DNA from: Aspidiotus rigidus
Taxonomy: Eukaryota > Arthropoda > Insecta > Hemiptera > Diaspididae
Assembly: GCA_035079385.1 (NCBI GenBank)
Contig: JAVHKY010000005.1
Coordinates: forward strand, 3,410,001 to 3,474,000
DNA: 64,000 bases
Direction of reading: 5' to 3'
Position numbers and translations under genes: made by a program. The first letter of the stretch is position 1; every line of letters begins with the position of its first letter. Below are positions 53,535 through 64,000 of the stretch, piece after piece. Below the pieces are notes generated by a model. It had not been told where the DNA came from. It made no database searches and was given only the letters and a program-made list of their open reading frames with translations.

Positions 53535-56114
53535 CTATCCAGGTTCGAATGTACCATACCCGGATATCTTATTGGATATGTACTTTATTAAACATATCGG
53601 TGGTGGATTGACGGACATTTCATTTTTCTGCCAAGGAATTTTCCTTCGGAGATCCCGTCGGTTGAACCAAGTCTTCCTCCTGAGTCGCTTCTTATTACTT
53701 CGACGTTGCTTGGATAGCTGACTGTCTGGCCAAATATGCCGTCTAGAGTTATTGCTTGTTGAGCCGTTATTAACATTATGTGTTATATAAAGCTTCCTAC
53801 GCGTGTTTAAATTTACCATGGAGTTACATTCTCCTTTTTTCATTTTACAACCGGGCTTCTTACCTTGGTTTTGCTGGCTCGATGATAAATGTAGGATATA
53901 TGGAAGGACTTTCTTGAAGCGACAATTAACAAGCTTGCGATTATGACGAACTGCTTCACTCATCTTCCGAATAGAACTATTGTATCTTTCCATTTCGCTC
54001 GAATTCTTATCAAACTTATTCTCATTAACCTCAGGAACAATGATACTCTTTTTATCGGAATCTTCATCTTCTTCCATGACCTCCTTACCAGGTGGATGAA
54101 CCTTAATTTCAAACGCTGCTTCAACCTCAATTTGCCTGTCTTCTTCCACATCCTTTCCTTTATCCTCTGCGCTCAAAACCTTCCCACTCATCTCATCATC
54201 GTTATCGCGCGCGCCTTCAACGCTTACTTCAACTTGGCCTGTAAGCAATTCTTCACAGCTATTCAGACTGTCATCATGATAGATACGCTTCTCATTTATA
54301 ATTTCGTCGTTGCTCTCAGCTTCATTCATCTCATCTGTCTGAGCTGACCTCTCACTGACTTCTTCTTCATAGGGCAGATTTCCTTTTTGCTGACTCACCA
54401 TCACATCATTCATATCGCTCTCATGGTCAGCGGATTCAACCCAACTCATAAAATCTTCTTTTCCATTCATAAAATTCTTAGCTTCCGGGGTAATCTGGTC
54501 AGAAGGATAAAACGATGAAGATTCATTCTCACCGTCATGATTTTCATCACTCTCCATCTCCTTGTTGTCACTGGAAGTAATAGCTTCTGTCTTCGTTTCT
54601 TCACCTTTGCCCTCTACCGACACATTGAAGGAGTCATTATCCGTACTCTCGAAGATGCGCTTCTCAGATATTTCTACAACTTTATCCTCCTTTTGACCGA
54701 GTATGATTGGATATTTAAGATCCACTAACACTTCTGTAGAGACGCTCATATCTGGAATAACTTGATCTTTCAAGGGTTCCTGTTGGCTACTATGGAGTTC
54801 ATTCGCTAACATTTCCTTGCTATTATTGAAACATTCTATGGCCCTCTCGGTGGCTTCATAATTGCTCTCTGTTGACAAGTCGACTAAATCATACACACAT
54901 TCACTCTCTCTAGGCTTAGATATATTCACCGTAGAATCCTCTCTCCTGTCAAAATTGTAATCTTCATCAGAATAGTTCTCATCCGTAATTTCCATTAAAT
55001 ATTCTGGTTCGACAGCATGTTCATCTCTCTGGTCTCTCCAGTCATACAATTTTTTCTTATTCGGATCAACGGGATTCCTTTTATATTTATCTTCGTATTC
55101 CGTGCGTCTCGATACTGTTGATTCGGAATTCTGCTCTAGCCTTGCACGCTCCTTGAATTGACGACACTTCTCTTCGAGCCTTCTTATGCGAACTTGTCTA
55201 CTCCGAGAAAAACGCAGATTTTCACTTTCACTCTCGCTCTCACTCGATGAGTAAAGTGCATCCGAGTCATCAGACGAACTCGAACTTGCAGATGAACTTG
55301 ATGACGACGATCTATCTCGCCTCTGCCGTTTCTTTTCGTACTTTTTACTCCTTCTTCCTTTTTTCTTCTTCTGGACTTCTTCTTCAGATTCACTATCGCT
55401 TTCCGAATTGTACTTGTGTCGGCGATGAGAATCCTTTTTCTCACTCTTTCCGGTATCTCTATTCTTCGAGCGTCGTCCTTTAAACTTCTTACGCGAGCTA
55501 CGGTCTACTTCACTCTCGCTTTCGGTTGACGAATCAGACGACGTATCCTCGGACTCGGAGCTCTCGCTGGTATACCGCGTACGATGCCTCTTTTTCATCT
55601 TTTTCTCTTTGCTCCTATCCTTCTCCTTCTCCCTCTTCTTATATCTGTATTCATCTTCACTCTCACTTTCTGTATCGGACGAATAGGCCTTCTTCTTTCG
55701 TATACACTTCCGTGACTTTTCTTCGCGTTTCAACCTGTCTTTCTTAGCCTCTTTTCTCTCCTTTGAGTTACGTTTAGCCTTTTTCTTTTCGGAAATCTCC
55801 TTCCTTGAACTACTATGAGATTCTTTATCTTTCAAACTTGACGAGAGATTTGACATCTTGCTGCGTGAACTCTCACGCTCATCATTACGGCTCTCATCGA
55901 TCACAGATTTCCTTTTACCTCCTTTCTTCACAACCTTTCTTTCTTCATGATAATATTCTTGAGGACTTCGATGCCCTATACCGTTGGGTCGTTGAAAATG
56001 ATAGTATTGCTGGGAATAAGGATTATATTCATAGGAGTTGACGTTATTACAAAATTGTCGAGGATCAGGATAATCCTGAATAGGATAATGATTCTTATCC
56101 TGTGCCCTGTTCAT
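53535..56114 (-). CDS. 859-aa SR/KE-rich charged protein of the LTR element
   Basis: Intact minus-strand ORF, ATG at 56114, stop at 53535. Residues 1-60 are Tyr/Pro/Gln-rich (YNPYSQQYYHFQRP). About 60-330 is Lys/Arg/Ser/Glu-rich with many SESESE and RSSRKK runs and a polyserine tract near 265-285. About 335-715 is strongly acidic. The last 140 residues are basic (RRSNKKRLRRKTW). Nearly the whole chain should be disordered, like SR or RNA-processing proteins. No CCHC knuckle, protease or RT motif is present. It might be a divergent gag-like RNA-binding protein or a captured host gene. Its position, alone between two LTRs and after a 1.13-kb leader, suggests it is the sole product. Confidence 0.8.
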   Translation of the reverse strand: MNRAQDKNHYPIQDYPDPRQFCNNVNSYEYNPYSQQYYHFQRPNGIGHRSPQEYYHEERKVVKKGGKRKSVIDESRNDERESSRSKMSNLSSSLKDKESHSSSRKEISEKKKAKRNSKERKEAKKDRLKREEKSRKCIRKKKAYSSDTESESEDEYRYKKREKEKDRSKEKKMKKRHRTRYTSESSESEDTSSDSSTESESEVDRSSRKKFKGRRSKNRDTGKSEKKDSHRRHKYNSESDSESEEEVQKKKKGRRSKKYEKKRQRRDRSSSSSSSASSSSSDDSDALYSSSESESESENLRFSRSRQVRIRRLEEKCRQFKERARLEQNSESTVSRRTEYEDKYKRNPVDPNKKKLYDWRDQRDEHAVEPEYLMEITDENYSDEDYNFDRREDSTVNISKPRESECVYDLVDLSTESNYEATERAIECFNNSKEMLANELHSSQQEPLKDQVIPDMSVSTEVLVDLKYPIILGQKEDKVVEISEKRIFESTDNDSFNVSVEGKGEETKTEAITSSDNKEMESDENHDGENESSSFYPSDQITPEAKNFMNGKEDFMSWVESADHESDMNDVMVSQQKGNLPYEEEVSERSAQTDEMNEAESNDEIINEKRIYHDDSLNSCEELLTGQVEVSVEGARDNDDEMSGKVLSAEDKGKDVEEDRQIEVEAAFEIKVHPPGKEVMEEDEDSDKKSIIVPEVNENKFDKNSSEMERYNSSIRKMSEAVRHNRKLVNCRFKKVLPYILHLSSSQQNQGKKPGCKMKKGECNSMVNLNTRRKLYITHNVNNGSTSNNSRRHIWPDSQLSKQRRSNKKRLRRKTWFNRRDLRRKIPWQKNEMSVNPPPICLIKYISNKISGYGTFEPG

Positions 56115-57242
56115 TTCGAGTTAAAGAAAAATTTAAATATCAAGGTATATGCCGTAGCATAACTGAACGTATGATAATTCATGAACATTCGAAATCATTG
56201 AAAAAAAAAAATCGATTTGCTTATAATAAAAAAAATAGTAAAAACTTTGTCGTCGAATAAACAAGTTAAAAATACTTCCAACTAAAAATCTACGATATCA
56301 AGAGTAAAATATGTAAAAGAGAATCACACAGCCCAGTGTGACGCCCACGACACTAAGTAAATCCGTCCCAGGTTTTCGAGAAATCGTCCTTAGGTATGTC
56401 TGAATATATTCGTCTACTTTTCGTTGATTAATGCGACTCTATCTGGTCGAAATTATTTTCTTAATATCAATATTATGGATTATAATTATCTGTATTTATA
56501 GAACGCGGGAAAAGAAAATGTTCGACTAGTTATTTCCTATGTGGTAAATGCACATGAACCAAAGTTAAATTTTGTGACCCAAGAACTCTCCCGAGAGGCG
56601 AGTGAAGTTCAGTAGAAACGATGCACTCCCCTAAGAAGTTGTTCAGGTTGGCGTTTCGCGCCGAACTACGGGTGTCTGGTAGGTACTTCATATAAGAAGC
56701 ATTGCTACAGCCCCTCGCTGCACGTTTCCGATCCCCTCAATCAACCTCCTCGAGCTATCCTGACGGAAAATCTGTCCTCGGAGGGCGACCTTTCAGTCCC
56801 GAGTGGTCAGAGCCTCGCTAAAGTTTACTTCTGACGTCACTGTTCTCAATCGGGAGGAAATTCAAGGGTGAGGGTCGAAATCAATAAATTTTGGATGACT
56901 ATTCGAAACGCCTCGTCCACGCAGTCGACTTAAAATATATTATGCCCTAGGATAAAGGCCTTAACTTAGTTTGAAGGACTTGAATTCGTAAATTAATAAT
57001 CTAATATATAAAGCGGAAACAATATATAAAATAGCTTCATGTAGAAATTACACTATGCAACACGTGAATTCAGGAATTTGGAGATCGGATACGAATTAAT
57101 TGAAATGTAGATATGGGTAAATGAATTATAGCAAAATAAATCAAAACCAAGAGAAAAAAAAATATTATAATGCCCTGTAAATTTCTTAATCCAAAGATTG
57201 TGGACATGGAAGACCCGGTCCCCACCAGGGACATGCCATTTT
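56115..57242 (-). other. Leader region of the pol-less LTR element
   Basis: About 1.1 kb between the 5' LTR (minus orientation) and the ATG. No ORF of note. It would be a long 5' UTR or contain packaging signals; a possible primer site lies at about 57223-57239. Confidence 0.5.
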
Positions 57243-59554
57243 TGTGACGATGCTGTCACGAGGGAGCCCAGGTTTCTAAGCTGGAATCCTCGCGGCCTCA
57301 AAATGGAGTTCGGGAGCAGTAAAAATTTCTAAAAAAAATCAGGGATGCCATCTTATCCTTTAATTTTGTGCCTAAATATAGGGACATTAATTTCATCTGT
57401 GCTTGGTAGGACAAGAAAAACCAAGATCTTACGAACCAAAAATAAGTCTACGCGTATGTAGAATCTTACCAATAATTTTAATTAATAAAGGACCAAAACT
57501 AAAACCATTTTGAGGTCACAAACCGATTTAAACTCGGAACAAGCTCGGAGAACTTATGAAAATCCCGAGTCGAGACCTTGGTGGGGCCAGGTCGTCCCAC
57601 AATAGATATTTTGGTTGCGAATAACGCGACAAATAATATAGTAAATAATTAAACAGTATTTAAAATGCCGAAAGGGTTATATTAAAAAATGTGCATGTTA
57701 ATGGAGTTAATTACACCACGAAAAAACATCAAAATGATTAAACAGAAAATTTAGGGGTTAATTACACCACACGGACATGGTTAGTCTACACTGTGAAGAC
57801 TCTTCTCTAGTATGGAGCTTATGCTCAAAAGATAATTTCTTTCAACAACTCGACCTGTCGAATCATTATTCACGTCACTAATCGATTCCAATAATTATAG
57901 GGTAAATGATTAAATGAATAAAAAAAAATATGTGCACGACTGAGGTCGGATAAAAGTAATAAAATAATTCTTTCGTGAATAAAAATAACTTTGTCGGATA
58001 AAATAAACAAATAACCGCCCAGGGAGGTTAACTGAATTATCACCGGATGTATCTCCTCGGGATTCCTCATTTGCCTGATGTGTCGACCCCCTCAACTCTT
58101 GAAGATATAAAATAATTAAAAAATATAAAACCAGGAGCCAGGCCCGCGATCGTGTGATTCTATTATGCCCGCGCTTCATACTATTTTTTGCGACTTACGT
58201 ATTTTCACAACGAACCGGATACCCGCTATAAGTGACCACTGAGGGTTATAAGAGAGAGTTTATTGGGTAATCGAGCACATAACTGACATGAGACCCCCGA
58301 AAGATCTCCAGTTCGATCAAGTATATTTCCCCAGATGATTAACAAATAAAAAAAAATCAAAGAGTAAAACTTTCTTTCTAGATAACTGGGTAAGCGGAAA
58401 ATGAATACTGAAATTTTCTTTGAAACCGAATTAATGACGTAAAAGCGCCTCGACAGGGAGGACTCTAAAAAATAATAAAATTTGCGTTACGAATGGTTAA
58501 CTCACGAACTCAGAGAAGTGCCTTCCTTATCAATGGCCATTGTAAACACAAAACATTCATAAATTAAAAAATCATAAAATAATAATAAAAATAATAACGT
58601 TACGTATTCGGACGGATGGATGATTGGACGGAAGAACCATGTTGTTGACCGGGAAGGGAGCCGTGGGCGCTCACACTGGTTGTGTGCCCCACGGCCGCCT
58701 TAGCCACTCATATTAGATAGATTACTCGCACAATAAATATATTAATTTAAACATCGGCAAAATAATTACACCCGGATTAATTAAGTTACGTTCTCTGTAT
58801 CGACCGATGATTTATATTATGAATTTAAAAGTAAAATAAGTAGAAAAGTTACGAATACGAAAAAGCGAAAAATCTGACACTGCACACGTGCACTATATAA
58901 GATAGGAATACGTAGGTATAGACTAAAGAGACAATATTTTCGGGTCGCGTCTGTACGATAGAAAATTGAGAACTAACTTTTCGAGAGCACGGATGATCGC
59001 AGCAAACCTTCCTCGAAGCGTCTTTTACCCCAGCAGGATTTTGTGAAGCCAAAAACTGGAACATCGTACCGGTCCAGTGTTCTCTAATCTCGGAGGAAGA
59101 AATAAGCCCGTCCGAAAAAAAAATACACAACCCCAATTTAGAAAAAAAAACTAACATGAAATTTTGCCGTCGCATCCCTTGTCCACTGCGGAATACAATG
59201 AGTGCGATTTCACTCCGAGATGGGCCACAAAAAATATATAGTATCAGTACGTTACAATAAACAACAAGCCTAAAATACGGGGTCTTTCAATTCTACAATA
59301 GAACCAGGCAGAAATTCGTCGTCAGTATTTTAAGAAAAGAAAGAGAGATCGTGTTGGCCCGTACGAACAACGATCTGTAATTTTGCGCTGGCGACGAATA
59401 TAAAGTTAAATAAGAGAACGAAGTCTGGACAGCTACCTGTTCAAATCAACTCCACGTGAATCTCCCGTAGAGGGTTGGAGAAAAAACTTCGATGCGATCT
59501 TGACTATTTGGTGAAGCTCGTAATACTCGTACGAGGCAAAAATGCCACGTTACA
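57243..59554 (-). repeat. 2312-bp LTR, right copy
   Basis: Same length as the left copy and offset by 6174 bp throughout; encoded small ORFs translate identically. Followed by TGAG at 59555-59558. Confidence 0.9.
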
Positions 59555-59558
59555 TGAG

Positions 59559-60150
59559 CTTTCTCGCTGGAAAGGACGTTCAGCTATAGGATACAATTTT
59601 AGTGGCTCCTTAGGATTATATTTTTGCACTTTCTGACAGATAAGGCAATTTGCAACAAAACTTTCTATATCAACAGTGATACCAGGCCACAAGACGGCAT
59701 TGGCGTGCGGCTAATTTCATTTTTACAATGCCAGAATGAGCAGCACGAAGAAGTTGTAGAATTTGATGAAGTAAATAATGAACAGGAACAACTAGACAAT
59801 TCTCAAAAAACACTAGACCGCCTTGAATGGTGATGCTGTGCCAAATAGCGTAGAATCTTTTTAGATCAGGAGAAAGTCTTTGTGGCCATGTTGTTTGTGT
59901 GTACTGAATTACTTTAGATATCTGATTCAGTAGTAGCCTGAATCAGATCTTTTCTTTTTTCCTTGGTAGCTGTTACTGATACTGTAGCGTGAACTGTGTA
60001 GTCATACTTGGGACACAATTCGTCAAGAAGAAATGCCTGAGATAAGGCGTCTGCAACTAGCATTTTAGAACTGGTAAGTTCTGGAGTTGAAAACGGTATT
60101 TCAATAGTTTCAGATGGAATCTTTGTATGCGAGCAGTGCTGCAATCTAGG
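59559..60150 (-). pseudogene. Gypsy RNase H end and integrase zinc-binding domain (upstream half)
   Basis: KMLVADALSQA (about 60030-60065) marks the RNase H/integrase transition (usually ADALSR). Nearer the insertion, AAHSGIVKMKLAARQC, WPGITVDIESFV and NCLICQKVQK give the H-H-C-C integrase finger, ending in YPIAERPFQRES just before the break. Frameshifts separate the blocks. Together with 50474-51064 it makes one interrupted integrase. Confidence 0.8.
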
Positions 60151-60154
60151 GGTT

Positions 60155-61440
60155 GTCGGAGAATTGTTTCCAAAGGCTTGTGATTTGATTGAATGATGAC
60201 CTTTTGACCATAACTATACTCGTGGAATTTTTCTGTGGCGTAGACAACAGCTAAAAGCTCCTTTTCAATTTGGGCATATCTTTTCTCAGTATTTGTTAGG
60301 GCACGTGATGCATAGAATACTGGGTGACCATGTTGAAATAAATATGATCCAATGCCTGATTTTGAACTGTCTGTTTGTGTAACTATTGGTGCGTTTAGAT
60401 CAAACTGAGCTAAAACAGGATTAGAACACAGAGTTGCTATTTGAGGTCTTGAAATTCCGCCTCATGATTAGAGGTCCATTCAAATGGCACATTTTGTCGA
60501 GTCAGTAAGCACAAATGATGAGTGCGAGATGCAATATTTGGAATGAATGGAGATACATACTTAATAAGGCCAAGAAAGCGGAATACAGCTTTCTTGTCCT
60601 GCGGTTTAGACATTCCACAAATAGCTTTGACACGTTCTGGGTCAATCTTGACAGTATTTTTTGAAATAATCGCACCTAAATATTTAACTTGTTCTTGCTT
60701 GAATTGTAACTTTTTTTTTATTAAACTTTACATTGAATTCTTTTGCGCGCTGAAATACTTTTTCAAGAGTTTCATCATGTTCTTTTTCTGTTTCTGTTGC
60801 AATAATTATATCATCAAAATAACAGTATACATTACGTATGTCTCCAAAAATCTCATCAATCTTTTGCATAAAAATTTCCGGCGCAGATACAATACCAAAA
60901 GCTAGACGCTTGTAACGAAATTGACCAAAAGGTGTTTGAAATGTTGTATAAAATGACGATTGTTTATCTAATTTGATATGTTAGAAACCTCTTGAGAGAT
61001 CAATAACAGTAAAATATTTTTAGTTGAGCAATAATATATCAGGGAATGTTAGAATGGGATATTTTGGAATGACCAGCGCCGCATTAAGGTCAGTGGGATC
61101 CAGGAAAATTCTTTTCATTATGTTTTTCAACAACTACCATGCTTGAGACCCACTCAGTTGGTTCGGATACCGGAGCAATTACATCCATCTTGACCATTTC
61201 ATTTAATGTTTGCTTGATACCGGGAAGAAGAGACAATGCAAAACGTCGCTTGCGCGCAATAACTGGTTGACTTTCACACTTCAGTATCAATTCGCACTCA
61301 CCTGGTATTTCACCCAGGCCACCAAACGTGAATGAGTATTTTTGAATACAGTCTTCCGCACTATTCATATGTAACGCACTTATTTCTAACAGGATCGGAT
61401 CTTCGCGCCCATTAATAAGACCAAGTACTTCTGCCAAGTG
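60155..61440 (-). pseudogene. Gypsy reverse transcriptase and RNase H, broken
   Basis: RT begins with KCESQPVIARKRRFALSLL and NEMVKMDVIAPVSEPTEWVS (61437-61100), followed by frameshifts. The catalytic box appears as YCYFDDIIIATE (about 60810-60830), where YLDD or YVDD is usual; the second and third acidic residues remain. KYVSPFIPNIASRTHHL (about 60500-60560) is the connection region. Stops between blocks make it non-functional. Confidence 0.85.
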
Positions 61441-61569
61441 TAAGCTGAGTAAGTTTTCTTGGGGATATGATCCTTGTACAACAAAAAAATAAAAATTTGA
61501 AATAAAGAATTGGCCTAATTAACTTGTTAGTACTGTATGGTATTAAGTATTGGACGCGGAGTTATACAC

Positions 61570-61770
61570 AAAAACAATTCAATTGTAACAACATTACATT
61601 CCGCACCAGTATCCACTTTAAACACAATTATGGTGTCATTTAATTTTATTTTAATACGCCACACTTTTCCATCCAACGACTCGCGCACCATCCAACAAAT
61701 ATGTAAAATTTCCAGTTTGTCAGTCGCTAGTTTGAGGTCAGGAAGAACTTCAGTTTTTACCTCCTGAATA
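61570..61770 (-). pseudogene. Gypsy protease remnant
   Basis: WRIKIKLNDTIIVFKVDTGAECNVVT places the aspartic protease DTGA at about 61600-61612. It lies after the Gag zinc knuckles and before RT, as expected. The downstream part has stops. Confidence 0.7.
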
Positions 61771-61775
61771 TTTTG

Positions 61776-62644
61776 TCAATGTCTCTTCTGACAAACTGTA
61801 GTAAAGTGATTTTTACCGTGACAGTAATTACATTCTCGATCCATGGCTGGACACTGAATACTCGAATAAGGTCCACCACAACAAAAACACAACGCATTAT
61901 TTGAATTTATCTTAGTGTTTTGAGCACTGGTCACTGATGATGGCGCAGGAGACAGGTTGGAAGACGAAATTTGATTGTTGCGTACAAAATTATTACAATT
62001 TGTCCATGGGAACGTTCTGGCTGAATTATTATCTAGGCGGTTTTGAAGAGCATCCAACGGATATGATGTAGATGTAAGTGGAGCAATTGACATTTTGGCC
62101 AACTGATTTTTTGATGACTCATAAGCACATCAGTATTTGGTTGCAGTTTCTAATGTTAAATCCGATTCTCAAAGAAGATCACGACGCAGTTCCACATCAA
62201 TAACTCCAACAACGAGTTGATCTCGAATCATATTATCACATTTCAGGAATTCGTATGAGGTTGCTTGGGTCTTTAATGAAAGTATGAACTTATCAATTTG
62301 TTCATTAGGTTTCTGAATTATTTGATTAAACACGAATCGTTTGTATACAATGTTCTTTCTGGGTTTAAAATAAGCCGATAGGTGTCAAATAGGCTTATCA
62401 GAGCGTCAAAATTCGCTGGCTTTTCTTGCAGATTAAATGACTCATAGATCTCTATGCCTTTTTCTCTCAGACATGTCATCAACATTCCTGTTTTACAATC
62501 ATTTGTCAACGCATTCTTTGAAAATTTACCTTCAAGATAGTACTGTAATCGGACCTTGAACCTCTTCCATGCTTCCATTTGATTTCCGGACGTATAGCGC
62601 ATTACCGGCGCCACACCGATGCCTGAATCGTTATCTTCAGACAT
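61776..62644 (-). pseudogene. Gypsy Gag with two CCHC-like knuckles, frameshifted
   Basis: ATG at 62644 begins MSEDNDSGIGVAPVMRYTSG, then WKRFKVRLQYYLEGK and LREKGIEIYESFNL, typical of Gag capsid in compact Gypsy elements. A frameshift near 62320 and stops near 62160-62110 interrupt it. It resumes at 62102-61776 with CFCCGGPYSSIQCP and CNYCHGKNHFTTVC, two nucleocapsid zinc knuckles; the first lacks the usual His. Confidence 0.85.
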
Positions 62645-62682
62645 TGTTGCTTCACATTATATTATTTGTACACCTGACACCA

Positions 62683-62835
62683 TATTATGTCTTGATATTT
62701 AAAATAATGAGAATAGCAGAATGGAATGAATTATATTGTACATACAAAGAAAAAGTATAAAAGTAATCATGGTGTATTAATACTTTAAGTGATAAGAAGT
62801 TAACAATTAATACAGTGTTGCCATCATACATAACA
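62683..62835 (-). repeat. Gypsy 5' LTR
   Basis: 153 bp; plus-strand start TATTATG has lost the canonical TG. The primer binding site follows at 62682 downward. Confidence 0.9.
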
Positions 62836-62840
62836 CCCTC

Positions 62841-64000
62841 TTAATCTATAAAGGTATTCAGAGAGTTTGTATACTTACTTCATCTTTCTCAGAAAAAAAG
62901 CCTAGCGGAGGGATCAGAGAGTTGGGTTTCTTTTTGTACGCTTTAGACCAAAAATTCTCATTGTTTCTTTCCTCTCTAGTTTGTTGAGTAGCATAGAAAC
63001 ATATTGAATTGCGTTTCCAGCTTTAGTTTAGGTATAGGTAATACACTAGAAGGAATATATAACGGACAGCCATATTGTCTAGAATTACCGGCTGACGGCT
63101 ACACATGCTTTCAAGTTCTGCGCTCTCGATCTTATTAATACTTTCATTTATGGATTTTACGCATGTGTCCCGACCATCAATTTCATAGGTATATATTTTG
63201 ACAATGTCGACGTCAAATTTATTGTTTGAATTTAGTAAATTTGCAACTCTCCTTGAAATGTGCTCACTCAATAACAAATACTTACATAATTCCAAGCTCC
63301 TTCCTTACAGTGAGATGATCCTTGGGTAAAAATCGCGGAGTACAACTTGCACAATTATTTAAAATGAAAACAACTTCCCTTCTTTTTTTAGTTGATACCT
63401 ACAGCTTGTGTTGATGTGACCGTGGGCATATTTAAGAGAGCATTCTTAATATTTCTTCCGGTGTGAAATTTCCAATTTTTTCTCAAACCATAGGAATTTT
63501 CCTTAAGTTGTAGCCTATCAGCTTTTATCTACGTTCATGTTTCTGATGCATCTTGCATAGTAATTTGCTACACTGTAATTTTAGTTCCATGTGTCATTTT
63601 CTGTATTAATGATCGCCTCTTCACGTTATCCGATGCGCATATACGTCAGGAATATATTGAATCCATTCATCATGGCAAACAAACATTCACACCAGGTGTA
63701 GTTTTCATTCTCGGAAAACTCTGTGGTCAAATAAATAAAATTAATAATAACGGCCTGAAAATTATGTATAATATTATAATGTATAAATACCCATTGAAAA
63801 ATATGAAGGGTTTATCCCAGTAAAAGGTATATGTATAGGGGTAGAGAAGAAACAACCAAGTTAACGAATTTTCGAATACGACTATCACAGTACACGGAAA
63901 TACGCTGTAAAGGCGATGAAAATTAGGCTTTACATTTTCATATTCACGATTAGCGAGGCAGAAACAAAATATGATAGATTCGCAGTACAAAGAACGATGA
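62841..64000. other. Unannotated DNA
   Basis: Nothing recognised to the window end. Short minus-strand frames at 63023-63295 and 63727-63990 have no motif. Confidence 0.4.

Larger units (their letters stand above)
51069..59554 (-). mobile_element. Young 8.5-kb LTR retroelement without pol (LARD-like)
   Basis: Two 2312-bp direct repeats (51069-53380 and 57243-59554) start TGTGACG and end CGTTACA, flanked by TGAG on both sides. They have equal length and I noticed no difference where I compared them, so the insertion is recent. The 3.86-kb interior holds one intact minus-strand ORF (859 aa) and no protease, RT or integrase. A TGGCATGTCCCTGG sequence four bases inside the 57243 LTR on the minus strand may be a primer binding site. 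No good polypurine tract was seen. Movement would need enzymes from another element. It sits in the integrase of the older Gypsy copy. Confidence 0.85.
50174..62835 (-). mobile_element. Decayed Gypsy-type LTR retrotransposon split by a later insertion
   Basis: The 153-bp LTRs 50174-50326 and 62683-62835 are diverged copies, flanked by a 5-bp duplication CCCTC (50169-50173 and 62836-62840). On the minus strand a primer binding site TGGTGTCAG directly follows the 5' LTR, matching the 3' end of a tRNA-Leu type (...CTGACACCA). A polypurine tract GGGGAAAAAAAAAGGAAG precedes the 3' LTR. Gag, protease, RT, RNase H and integrase follow in Gypsy order. All have stops or frameshifts. Without the 8.49-kb insertion the element would be about 4.17 kb, so it is compact. 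Confidence 0.9.

Noticed and set aside
53943..56162. Plus-strand ORFs opposite the 859-aa gene
   Set aside because: Shadow frames of a low-complexity coding sequence; no motifs, and the minus frame is far longer.

Overview
The window looks like AT-rich arthropod, most likely insect, nuclear DNA. It has spliced genes with GT-AG introns, poly(A)-tailed LINE remnants, Penelope-like elements (PLEs), a Gypsy element, CACTA-like and hAT-like DNA transposon sequence, and long simple-sequence arrays. It has no bacterial operons, ribosome binding sites or CRISPR arrays. A hymenopteran host is possible but not shown. Nearly everything that can be identified is mobile or repetitive DNA. Host coding sequence is limited to one plausible exon (45975-46125) and one weak small ORF (48827-49165).

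Layout. 1-6440: unrecognised DNA, a LINE reverse transcriptase (RT) scrap, an ~85-bp tandem repeat, the SWIM-finger end of a Mutator-like transposase and a LINE 3' end. 6444-16151: a CACTA/EnSpm-type DNA transposon with CACTGAGAAAAA ends, a nine-exon 529-aa gene and, 13 bp behind it, an intact 837-aa Tnp2-like transposase; a LINE fragment sits between the transposase and the right end. 16160-19380: TACTAGGC-type palindromic repeats holding an 82-bp near-perfect palindrome. 19380-21321: a PLE whose two halves point away from each other. 22822-26241: a 1.1-kb-arm inverted repeat that includes a long-TIR element inserted in a LINE. 26311-30857: LINE remains, including a poly(A) end that abuts the next array. 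30858-35050: about 3 kb of a degenerate telomere-like 9-bp array interrupted by a circularly permuted PLE with two opposed hammerhead motifs. 35055-38660: microsatellite, then nothing recognised. 38668-40801: LINE with a long open RT/RNase H frame. 41700-43235: satellite families. 45975-48070: candidate exon followed by LINE pieces. 48461-48665: hairpin MITE sharing the CACTA ends. 50174-62835: decayed minus-strand Gypsy element (153-bp LTRs, CCCTC target duplication) split inside integrase by a young LTR element (51069-59554). That element has 2312-bp LTRs, a TGAG duplication, no visible pol, and one intact 859-aa charged, Ser/Arg/Glu-rich ORF.

Three systems deserve attention. The first is the apparently complete animal CACTA element with its companion gene and a matching MITE. 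The second is the young LTR retroelement that carries only an SR-like protein. The third is the permuted hammerhead PLE inside a telomere-like array. Family assignments come from motifs read by eye; no database search was possible.
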